In this document: positions 7,776-16,136 of the stretch, piece after piece
Numbering within the stretch: position 1 is the first letter of the stretch
Layout of the letters: each line of letters starts with the position of its first letter
Origin: Saccharopolyspora_C sp047200635
Lineage (GTDB): Bacteria > Actinomycetota > Actinomycetes > Mycobacteriales > Pseudonocardiaceae
DNA: 64,000 nucleotides
NCBI RefSeq assembly: GCF_047200635.1
Contig: NZ_JBJZOI010000004.1
Location: forward strand, 186,001-250,000
Reading direction: 5' to 3'
Notes under the pieces: model-generated
The model's input: only the letters and a program-made list of their open reading frames with translations
The model's database searches: none
Told to the model about the DNA's origin: nothing
Translations under genes and position numbers: made by a program

Positions 7776-10700
7776 ATGTCGAAGAACCTCGCTCGGAGGC
7801 TGGAGGAGCGGTTCGCGGAGCTCGCCGGGATCCGGCCGGAGGCCGTGGCCGTGGTCGACGGCGAGCGGCACGTCAGCTACGGCGAACTGGAGGAGCGCTC
7901 GGCGGTGATCGCGCGCGGGCTGGCTGCGCGGGGGGTGCGCGGCGGGGACGTCGTGGGGTTGGCGCTGCCGAAGTCCGCCGAGCTCATCGCCTGCATGGTG
8001 GGTGTGCTCCGGGCCGGTGCGACCTACCTGCCGATGGACCCCGCCTACCCGGCGGAGCGGCTGCGGTACTTCCTGGCCGACGCCCGGCCGAGCTGCGTGG
8101 TCGTCGACGACGAGAGCGCGGCGCTGCTGCCGGACGCCCCGGCCGCGCGGCTCGGCGAACTCCTCGCCGAGGGGGACGAACCCCGACCGGGGGAGCAGGC
8201 GGGGGAGGCGGCGTACGTCATCTACACGTCCGGTTCCACCGGCGACCCCAAGGGCGTGCTGGTGGCCCACGCCAGCGTGACCGAGCTGGTGGACCGCACC
8301 GGGGAGCACTTCGACTTCGGCCCCGAGGACGTGTGGACGTTCTTCCACTCCCAGTGCTTCGACTTCTCGGTCTGGGAGATCTGGGGTCCGCTGCTCACCG
8401 GCGGGCGGATCGTGGTGGTGCCGTACCGGGTGAGCAGCTCACCGGCCGACTTCCTGCGGCTGCTGCGTCGCGAGCGCGTCACGGTGCTCAACCAGACCCC
8501 GTCGTCGTTCGCGCTGCTGAGCGAGACGGCGGCGGCGCACCCGGACGAACGCCCGGCGCCGCGCCACGTGATCTTCGGAGGGGAGCCGCTGGACTTCGCG
8601 CTGCTGCGCGGCTGGCACGACGCGGTGGGCCCGGCGACGACCTTCGCGAACATGTACGGCATCACCGAGACCACCGTGCACACCACGCTGCGGACCGTCA
8701 CCGCCGAGGACGTCGAGACGGCCTCGGCCAGCGGGATCGGCCGAGCGCTGCCGCACCTGGCGGTGCACGTCCTGGACGAGCGGCTCGCGCCGGTCGCTCC
8801 CGGCGAGATCGGCGAGATCCACGTCTCGGGCGCCGGGGTCGCGATCGGGTACCTGAACAAGCCCGCGCTGACGGCGGATCGCTTCGTCGCCTGCCCCTTC
8901 GCCCCCGGTGAGCGGATGTACCGGTCCGGCGACCTGGCGCGGCTGCGCCACGACGGCGGGTTGGACTACGTCGGCCGGTCCGACGACCAGCTCAAGGTGC
9001 GCGGTTTCCGCATCGAACCGGGTGAGGTGGAGCGCGCGCTCGGCGAGCACCCGGACGTGGACCGCGCGGCGGTGCTCAAGCAGGACCTGCCGGGTGCCGG
9101 AGCCTCGCTGGTCGCCTACGTCTCACCCGGCGAGCTCGACGGCTCGGCACCGGGCGAGACCGAGCAGGTGGACCGGTGGCGGGAGGTCTACCAGGACACC
9201 TACGACGACCTGGCGTCCGCGGACGAGGCGGGCGCGTTCGTCGGCTGGAACCGCAGCTGGGACCAGCGGCCGATCCCGCTCGCGGAGATGCGGCGGTGGC
9301 GGGCCAGCACCGTCGACCGGATCCTGGAGCTCGAACCGGATCGCGTCCTGGAGATCGGGGCGGGAAGCGGCCTGCTGCTGGGGGAGATCGCCCCGAAGTG
9401 CTCCCGGTACTGGGCCACCGACCTGTCCGAGTCGGCCGTGGCGAACCTCCGCGCGCGCTTCGCCGACGGCCCCGGTGAGGTCCGCGTGCTGCACCGCCCG
9501 GCGCACGACTTCTCCGGCCTGCCGCAGGGCGCCTTCGACGTCGTGGTGCTCAACTCCGTGGTGCAGTACTTCCCGAGCTCGGCGTACCTGGAGCGCGTGC
9601 TCGCCGGAGCGGCGCGGCTGCTGGCGCCGGGCGGCCGGCTCTTCGTCGGCGACGTGCGGAACCTGGTGCTGCACCGGCACTTCGCCGCCGAGGTGGTGGG
9701 CTTGCGCCACGACGCGGAGGCGTTGACCGCGAGGCGGGCGCGGCGGCTGGTGGCGGCCGAGCTGGATCGGGACGGTGAACTGCTGGTCGATCCGAGGTTC
9801 TTCGCGCGGCTGCTCGGCCCGGACCACGACCTCACCGGGGTGCGGGTCCGCGTCAAGGCCGAGAACGCGGACAACGAGCTCAGCGCCTATCGCTACGACG
9901 TGGTGCTGCGCCGCGCCGGATCCGGCGGTGGCCCCGACGGGGAGCTCGCCGAGCTCGACTGGGGGTCCGAGTGCTCCGACCTGGCCGGGTTGCGGGAGGC
10001 CCTGGCCGGGACGCGGAGCGAAGTGCGGGTGCGCGGGGTGCCGAACCGGCGCGTCGCGCGCGGCGCCCGGTGGCTGGCCGCGCTGGACGGTGACGGGGAC
10101 TGGCCGCCTCGCGCGGAGGTCGGCGGCTACGACCCCGCCGAGCTGTGCGAGCTCGGGACCCGGCTCGGCTTCGCGGCGACCGCGACCTGGAACGCGCAGG
10201 ACCCGGCCCGCTTCGACCTCGTGCTCTGCCGCCCCGGCCGGGTGCGCTGGGAGCGCACCCCGCCCGCCGTGGCCGACGGGGAACCGCTGACCAGCGAACC
10301 GATGCGCTCCGGCCCGGCGCGGCGCCGCCGGGGGAACGCGATCCGGGAGTGGCTCGGTCGGCGGCTCCCGCACCACCTGGTGCCCTCCGCGGTCGTGGTG
10401 GTGGACGAGTTCCCGCTGACCGCGAACGGGAAGCTGGACAAGCGGGCCCTCCTCGACCGGCACCGCCCGGGCCCCGACTCGGCACCCGCGCCCGCCACCG
10501 AGCAGGAGACGGTGCTCGTGCGCCTCGTCGCCGACGTGCTCGGGTCGCCGGTGGTGTCCCCGGCGGACGGCTTCCTGGAGGTGGGCGGGGATTCGCTGTC
10601 CGCGGCCCGGGTGGTGAACCGGCTGCGCACCGAGCTCGGGGTGGAGGTCTCGGTGAAGGACGTGCTCGGCGCCACCGCGCTCGCCGAGCTCGCGCGCATC

Positions 10701-13700
10701 GCGGCGGAGGCGCCGCGGGCCCGGCCGCCGCTCGCGCGGACCGGAGCGGCCCCGGCGCGGTACCCGCTGTCGGCCGCGCAGCGCAGCCTGTGGTTCAACG
10801 CCCGCCTCGCGGGCGCCTCCTCGACCTACAACGTGCCGGTGTGCTTCGACCTCTCCGGCGAGGTCGACACCGGTCGGCTCGCCGCGGCGTTCCGGCGCCT
10901 GGTGGCGGGAACGGACGTCCTGCGCAGCCGCTTCCTCGTGGACGAGCGCGGGGATCCGGTGCAGGAGGTGCTGCCGGCCGACGCGCTCGACGAGATCGTC
11001 GAGGAGCGGGCCCCCGCCCCGGGCGAGTCGGTCGAGGAGGCCACCGCCCGGCTCACCGCGCGGCCGTTCCAGCTCGACGCGCAGGTCCCGAGTCGCCTGT
11101 TCCTCCTGCGCTGCGGTGCTGACCGGGTGCGCGCACTGCTGGTCTTCCACCACATCGTCGTCGACGGCTGGTCGCTCCGGCCGATCCTGCACCGGCTCGC
11201 CGCCTGCTACGCCGGTGCCGACCCGGAGCGAGGGACTCGCTACGCCGACTACCTGGCCTGGCGGCAGGTGCTGCTCGGCACCGAGAGCGAGCCCACCGCG
11301 CTGCGCCGGGAGCAGACCCGGTACTGGCGCGGGCGGCTCGCCGACCTCGCCCCGCTGCTGCGGCTGCCGACCGACCGGCCCCGCCCGCCGGAGTTCGACG
11401 AGCGCGGAGCATCGCACCGCTTCGTGCTCGGCGCGGACACCGCGCGGCGCATCGACCGCGCGGCCCGCGAACACGACTGCACCCCGTTCATGCTGCTGCA
11501 AACGGCGCTCGGGGTGCTGCTGGCGCGGCTGAGCGGCGCGACCGACGTGCCGATCGGGATCGCCGTGTCCGGGCGGGACGATCCCGCGCTGCACGAGGCG
11601 ATCGGCAACTTCGCCAACACCGTCGTGCTGCGGCTGGACCTGCGCGGTCATCCGACGTTCGCCGAGCTGCTCGCCCAGGTCGCCGAGCTGAGCCTGAGCG
11701 CTTACCAGCACCAGGACCTGCCGTTCGAGTCCGTGGTCAACGCCCTCAACCCGGAGCGCTCGCTGAGCCACCACCCCGTCTACCAGGTGCTGTCGACCTT
11801 CCAGGACGCCGAGGCCGAGCACCTGGAGCTACCGGGGGTCGAGGCGACCCCGGTCCCGGTGGACTCCGGCCGGGCGCGGTTCGACCTCGTCTTCGACTTC
11901 GTCCCCCGGGACGCGGAGATCTCCGCGACCGTGGAGTACCCGACCGCGCTGTTCGACCCGGGCACGATCAGCGCGCTGGCCGAGAGGTTCCGCCTCGTGC
12001 TGGAGGCGCTGCTGGCGGATCCCGGTTCCGCCGCGTTCGCGGGCGACCTGAGGCTGCCCGCGGAGCGCGCGGCCTACGAGGTGGCCTGCGCCCCCCGGCC
12101 CGCCGACGTCGGAGACGACACGGTGTTCGACCGCGTCCGCCGCCGCGCGCTCGCCGAACCGGACCGGATCGCCGTGCTCTCCGACGCGGAATCCCTCACC
12201 TACGGGCAGTTGCTGAGCCGGGCGGAGGCGATCGGGAACCTGCTGCGGCATCGCGGCGTCCGGCCCGGGGACCTGGTGGCGCTGCTGCTCGATCGCACCG
12301 GCGATCTGGTCGCGTCGCTGCTCGGAGTGATGTCGGCGGGCGCGGCGTACCTGCCGCTCGACCCGGCCCACCCGCCGGACCGGATCGCCCACGTCCTCGG
12401 TCAGGCCGGACCCCGGCTCGTCGTCGCCGACACCGGGCACGAGCTGTTACCGGACTCGGTGGCCGACCAGGTCGTCGACCTCACGGGCGCGGAGTCCGGC
12501 ACCCGGCCACCGCGGGCCGTCGGCCCGGACTCCACGGCTTACGTCATCTACACCTCAGGTTCGACCGGAGCGCCCAAGGGCGTCGAGATCACGCACCGCT
12601 CGCTGGCGAGCTTCCTGCTCGGCATGGCGGACGTGCTGGGCACGGCGGAGGACGACGTCGTGCTCGCCACCGCCCCGATCGCGTTCGACATCTCCGGGAT
12701 GGAGATCCTGCTGCCGTTGCTGCGCGGCGCCCGGGTCGTGCTGCTGCCCGCCGGGGTCACCGCCCAGCCCGACGTGCTCGGTGAACTGATCCACCGCTGG
12801 CGGCCCACCCTCGTCGAGGGGACGCCGACGATGTGGCAGCTGCTGCGCGAGTACGGCTGGACCGCGCCGCCCGGCATCACGGCGCTGTGCGGCGGGGAAG
12901 CGCTCACCGAGGACCTCGCGGACTACCTGGTCGAGATCGCGGACTCCGCGTGGAACGTCTACGGGCCCACCGAGACGACGGTCTGGTGCACCGCGCACCG
13001 GTTGCACCCCGGTGGATCCCCGGCGCTCGGACGGCCGGTGCACGACGCGCGGCTGCACGTCCTGGACCGGCACCTTCGACCGGTGCCTCCGGGCGCGGTG
13101 GGGGAGCTGCACATCTCCGGCGCCGGGCTGGCCCGCGGCTACTGGCGGCGGCCGGACCTCACCGCAGCGCGCTACGTCGCGGATCCGCACGACGAACCCG
13201 GATCCCGGTTCTACCGGACCGGCGACCTCGTCAGCTGGACGACAGCCGGGGAGATCCACTTCGTCGGTCGCGACGACGGGCAGGTGAAGCTGCGCGGCCA
13301 CCGCATCGAGCTCGGCGAGGTCCGGGCGCGGCTGCTCGCCCACGAGGCCGTCGAGGCGGCCGAGGTCGTCGTCCGGGAGGACGCCTCCGGGGCGCAGGTC
13401 CTGGTGGCCTTCGCGGTGCTCACCGCGAGCCGGGGAAGCGACGAGCTCAGGGCGCACCTGCGGGCCGCGCTGCCCGAGTACATGGTGCCCGCGGCGATCG
13501 TCGTGCTGGACTCGTTCCCGCTGACCCCCAACGGGAAGGTGGACCGGGCCGCCCTGCCCTTCGATCCCGGTGGCGGTGCCGGAGCCGTCCGGGCGGCGAC
13601 CGCGGACCAGGCGACGCTGCTCGCCGTCCTCTCCGACTCGCTCGGCGTCGAGGCCGGGGTGACCGACGACTTCTTCGCCCTCGGCGGCAACAGCGTCTCG

Positions 13701-14513
13701 GCCCTGCGGCTGTGCGCGCTGGCACGACGGCGCGGACTCGCGGTCGAACCCGCCGACGTCTTCGCGGGGCGCACCGTGCGCGGGATGCTCGACGTCCTCG
13801 CCGAACGCGGCGACGACCGGCGGCGACTGCTGGAGTTCCACGGAGGCGCCGCGCGGCGGGTGTTCTGCTTCTACCCGAAGGAAGGAATCGGCTGGCACTT
13901 CGCCGAACTCGCCCGCGCCCTGGGCGAGGACGTCGCGGTGCTGGCGTTCCACTCCCCGATGCTGTCCGGCGGAGCCGTGCCCGGCACCGTCGAGGAGGTC
14001 GCGGCCGCACACCTCGACGACGTGCTCGCGGCGCGGCCGGACGGGCCGTTTCACTTGGTGGGGTGGTCGTTCGGCGGCGTGCTCGCCTACGAGGTCGCTC
14101 GGTTGCTGCTGGCTCGCGGACACGCGGTAGGTTCGTTGACCGTGCTCGACATCGCCCCGTTCACCGGGCCGGTGCCGCCGTGGCCCGAAGGGTTGCCGAC
14201 GGCGCTGGAACGGGCCCGCGAGGACGGCGAGGAAGCCCTGCTGGCCCCGGTCGCCCGGGTGCACGAGGTGCTGGTCGAGCGCCATCGAGCCGAGCCCGCC
14301 CCGGTGGCGGTGACCTACGCTTCCTCGCTCGACACGGCCGACCCGCGCGCCGACGCAGCGGGCTGGCGGAATCTCACCGGGATCGAGCCGCGCACCGCGC
14401 ACCTGGACGCCCCGCACCGCGAGCTGCTGCGGCCCGAGGCCGCCGCGACCCTCGCCGGTGTCCTGCGCGCGCACCTCACCGACGAACCCACCGATCAGGA
14501 GGTACTTCCGTGA
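7776..14513 (+). CDS. dimodular nonribosomal peptide synthetase, A(MT)-T-C-A-T-TE
   Basis: 2245 aa. Domains in order: A1 (about 10-900) interrupted between core motifs A8 and A9 by a SAM methyltransferase (about 460-840; motif VLEIGAGSG near 525); T1 (Ser in GGDSLSA, about 936); C (about 990-1410; HHIVVDGWS near 1124); A2 (about 1440-1930); T2 (LGGNSVSAL, about 1968); type I thioesterase (GWSFGG near 2094). Read against the GrsA positions, the A1 pocket is D-F-W-N-I-G-M-V-H-K, the known threonine code; the methyltransferase position is the one used for N-methylation, so N-methyl-threonine is predicted. The A2 code is D-I-M-E-L-G-V-V-W-K, closest to glycine codes but not a clear match. There is no epimerase. 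The product is inferred to be a dipeptide or a dimer of it, released by the TE. Start: ATG with GGAAGGGC upstream. Confidence 0.95.
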   Translation: MSKNLARRLEERFAELAGIRPEAVAVVDGERHVSYGELEERSAVIARGLAARGVRGGDVVGLALPKSAELIACMVGVLRAGATYLPMDPAYPAERLRYFLADARPSCVVVDDESAALLPDAPAARLGELLAEGDEPRPGEQAGEAAYVIYTSGSTGDPKGVLVAHASVTELVDRTGEHFDFGPEDVWTFFHSQCFDFSVWEIWGPLLTGGRIVVVPYRVSSSPADFLRLLRRERVTVLNQTPSSFALLSETAAAHPDERPAPRHVIFGGEPLDFALLRGWHDAVGPATTFANMYGITETTVHTTLRTVTAEDVETASASGIGRALPHLAVHVLDERLAPVAPGEIGEIHVSGAGVAIGYLNKPALTADRFVACPFAPGERMYRSGDLARLRHDGGLDYVGRSDDQLKVRGFRIEPGEVERALGEHPDVDRAAVLKQDLPGAGASLVAYVSPGELDGSAPGETEQVDRWREVYQDTYDDLASADEAGAFVGWNRSWDQRPIPLAEMRRWRASTVDRILELEPDRVLEIGAGSGLLLGEIAPKCSRYWATDLSESAVANLRARFADGPGEVRVLHRPAHDFSGLPQGAFDVVVLNSVVQYFPSSAYLERVLAGAARLLAPGGRLFVGDVRNLVLHRHFAAEVVGLRHDAEALTARRARRLVAAELDRDGELLVDPRFFARLLGPDHDLTGVRVRVKAENADNELSAYRYDVVLRRAGSGGGPDGELAELDWGSECSDLAGLREALAGTRSEVRVRGVPNRRVARGARWLAALDGDGDWPPRAEVGGYDPAELCELGTRLGFAATATWNAQDPARFDLVLCRPGRVRWERTPPAVADGEPLTSEPMRSGPARRRRGNAIREWLGRRLPHHLVPSAVVVVDEFPLTANGKLDKRALLDRHRPGPDSAPAPATEQETVLVRLVADVLGSPVVSPADGFLEVGGDSLSAARVVNRLRTELGVEVSVKDVLGATALAELARIAAEAPRARPPLARTGAAPARYPLSAAQRSLWFNARLAGASSTYNVPVCFDLSGEVDTGRLAAAFRRLVAGTDVLRSRFLVDERGDPVQEVLPADALDEIVEERAPAPGESVEEATARLTARPFQLDAQVPSRLFLLRCGADRVRALLVFHHIVVDGWSLRPILHRLAACYAGADPERGTRYADYLAWRQVLLGTESEPTALRREQTRYWRGRLADLAPLLRLPTDRPRPPEFDERGASHRFVLGADTARRIDRAAREHDCTPFMLLQTALGVLLARLSGATDVPIGIAVSGRDDPALHEAIGNFANTVVLRLDLRGHPTFAELLAQVAELSLSAYQHQDLPFESVVNALNPERSLSHHPVYQVLSTFQDAEAEHLELPGVEATPVPVDSGRARFDLVFDFVPRDAEISATVEYPTALFDPGTISALAERFRLVLEALLADPGSAAFAGDLRLPAERAAYEVACAPRPADVGDDTVFDRVRRRALAEPDRIAVLSDAESLTYGQLLSRAEAIGNLLRHRGVRPGDLVALLLDRTGDLVASLLGVMSAGAAYLPLDPAHPPDRIAHVLGQAGPRLVVADTGHELLPDSVADQVVDLTGAESGTRPPRAVGPDSTAYVIYTSGSTGAPKGVEITHRSLASFLLGMADVLGTAEDDVVLATAPIAFDISGMEILLPLLRGARVVLLPAGVTAQPDVLGELIHRWRPTLVEGTPTMWQLLREYGWTAPPGITALCGGEALTEDLADYLVEIADSAWNVYGPTETTVWCTAHRLHPGGSPALGRPVHDARLHVLDRHLRPVPPGAVGELHISGAGLARGYWRRPDLTAARYVADPHDEPGSRFYRTGDLVSWTTAGEIHFVGRDDGQVKLRGHRIELGEVRARLLAHEAVEAAEVVVREDASGAQVLVAFAVLTASRGSDELRAHLRAALPEYMVPAAIVVLDSFPLTPNGKVDRAALPFDPGGGAGAVRAATADQATLLAVLSDSLGVEAGVTDDFFALGGNSVSALRLCALARRRGLAVEPADVFAGRTVRGMLDVLAERGDDRRRLLEFHGGAARRVFCFYPKEGIGWHFAELARALGEDVAVLAFHSPMLSGGAVPGTVEEVAAAHLDDVLAARPDGPFHLVGWSFGGVLAYEVARLLLARGHAVGSLTVLDIAPFTGPVPPWPEGLPTALERAREDGEEALLAPVARVHEVLVERHRAEPAPVAVTYASSLDTADPRADAAGWRNLTGIEPRTAHLDAPHRELLRPEAAATLAGVLRAHLTDEPTDQEVLP

Positions 14514-14695
14514 CCAGCCCCTTCGACGACGAGTCGGCCTCGTTCGCCGTGCTGCGCAACGATCGCGCGCAGCACTCGTTGTGGCCCGGCGCCCTCCCGG
14601 GCCCCGACGGGTGGCACCAGGTGTTCGGGCCCGCGAGCCGGGCCGAGTGCGAGGAGTACGTCACCGAGCACTGGACGGACCTCACCCGTGCTTGA
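14510..14695 (+). CDS. MbtH-like protein
   Basis: 61 aa, the usual length of MbtH-like chaperones that bind and activate NRPS adenylation domains. Conserved residues are visible: NDRAQHSLWP, then PDGWHQVFGPASRAECEEYV and the final WTDLTRA with the invariant tryptophans. The GTG start overlaps the NRPS stop by 4 bp (GTGA) and AGGAGG lies upstream, so it is translationally coupled to its likely partner, whose two adenylation domains it should serve. Confidence 0.95.
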   Translation: MTSPFDDESASFAVLRNDRAQHSLWPGALPGPDGWHQVFGPASRAECEEYVTEHWTDLTRA

Positions 14696-16118
14696 GACCG
14701 ACACCGGCCGGACCGCGGCGGAGTCCCGGCAGGACCTGCTCGCGATCGGCCCGCTGCTGATCGGAGCGCTGCTCGCCCCGATCGACTACTTCATCGTCAA
14801 CCTCACGCTGCCGGCCATCAGGGCCGACCTGGCGGCCGAGGGCTGGCAGCTGCAATTCGTCATCTCCGCCTACGCGGTTCCGTACGCGCTCGGGTTGATC
14901 CCCGGCGGACGGCTGGGCGACCGGTTCGGGCGCAGGAGGCTGTTCCTGCTGGGCCTCACCGGATTCGTGCTGGCCTCCGTCGGCTGCGGGCTGGCGACGA
15001 ACGCCTACGCGCTCATCGCGGGGCGCTTCGCCCAGGGGATCGCGGTGGCGATGTTCCTGCCGCAGGTGCTGGCGACCTTCCGCGCGGCGCTCGCCGTGCG
15101 CCACCAGACCAGGGTGATCGCGGCCTACGGCTTCGTGTTCGGGCTCGGCGCCATCGTCGGGCAGGTCGGCGGCGGGCTGCTGCTGGAAGCCGACGTGCTC
15201 GGACTCGGCTGGCGCGCGATCTTCTGGATCAACGTGCCCGTCGGCCTGCTCGCCCTCGCGGGAGCCCGCGCCTGGGCGCGGGAGAACTTCGGCGACCGCG
15301 ACGGTTCCGTCGACCTCGCCGGGGCGGTGAGCCTGTGCCTGCTCATCGGACTGGTGATCGTCCCGCTGTCCCTGGGACGATCGCTGGGCTGGCCCTGGTG
15401 GACCTTCGCCTGCCTGCTGGCCGCCGTCCCGCTGGGCTGGTGGTTCGTGCGGTTCCAGCGGAACCGGACCTCGGTGCGGCCGCTGGTCGACGTCGAGCTG
15501 ATCCGCGGTCCCGTCGTCTGGCGCGGGTTGCTGCTGGCGTTCTGGTTCTACACCGACAGCATCTTCTTCCTCGGCTTCGGCCTGTACCTGCAGGAGGGCC
15601 TGGGGTGGAGCGCGGTCGACGCCGCGATGCTGTTCCTGCCGTTCTCCGCGGGATTCATCGTGGGGCCGCTGGTGGTCCCCCGGCTGGTCGCGCTGACCGG
15701 CCGGTACGCCGTCACCGTCGGATTCGCCGTGATCGCGGCCGGATTCGGGGCGCAGGTCGCCGCGCTGGCCACCTCGAACGGACCCGGCGCCCCGCTCGTG
15801 ATCGGGTTGGTGGTCGCCGGGATCGGGCACGGGCTGGTGCTGTCCTCGCTGACCAGGGTGCTGATGATGGGCGTCCAGCGCCGGTGGGCCGGGCAGATCT
15901 CCAGCTTGGTCAGCTCGTCGATGCAGCTCGGTTCGGCCTCCGGGGTGGCCGGCTTCGGCCTGGTGCTGTTCGCGGCCCTCGGCGGGCGCACCGACGCGCG
16001 GTCCTACAGCGCCGCCTTCGCGGTCGCGGAGTCCTGCCTGACGGCCGCGCTCCTCGGCTGCCTGCTGCTGAGCCTGTCGCTGGCCCGCGTGCTGCGCACC
16101 GCTGCCGCGGTGGAGTGA
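14688..16118 (+). CDS. MFS transporter, DHA2-like (14-helix drug:H+ antiporter type)
   Basis: 476 aa with about 14 membrane segments. Helix 1 reads LLIGALLAPIDYFIVNLTLP, the loop between helices 2 and 3 has the MFS signature GGRLGDRFGRRRLFLLG, and the DHA2-type helix after the fourth segment is recognisable. The GTG start overlaps the MbtH gene by 8 bp, so the gene belongs to the NRPS operon and probably exports the peptide product or confers self-resistance. Confidence 0.9.
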   Translation: MLETDTGRTAAESRQDLLAIGPLLIGALLAPIDYFIVNLTLPAIRADLAAEGWQLQFVISAYAVPYALGLIPGGRLGDRFGRRRLFLLGLTGFVLASVGCGLATNAYALIAGRFAQGIAVAMFLPQVLATFRAALAVRHQTRVIAAYGFVFGLGAIVGQVGGGLLLEADVLGLGWRAIFWINVPVGLLALAGARAWARENFGDRDGSVDLAGAVSLCLLIGLVIVPLSLGRSLGWPWWTFACLLAAVPLGWWFVRFQRNRTSVRPLVDVELIRGPVVWRGLLLAFWFYTDSIFFLGFGLYLQEGLGWSAVDAAMLFLPFSAGFIVGPLVVPRLVALTGRYAVTVGFAVIAAGFGAQVAALATSNGPGAPLVIGLVVAGIGHGLVLSSLTRVLMMGVQRRWAGQISSLVSSSMQLGSASGVAGFGLVLFAALGGRTDARSYSAAFAVAESCLTAALLGCLLLSLSLARVLRTAAAVE

Positions 16119-16136
16119 GAGAGAGGACGAACGGGG

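Noticed and set aside
9123..11822. 899-residue open frame on the minus strand
   Set aside because: Antisense to the NRPS A1/T1/C region; low-complexity Arg/Pro/Gly composition caused by the high third-position GC of the real gene.
12555..14474. 639-residue open frame on the minus strand
   Set aside because: Antisense shadow of A2-T2-TE with no recognisable domain.
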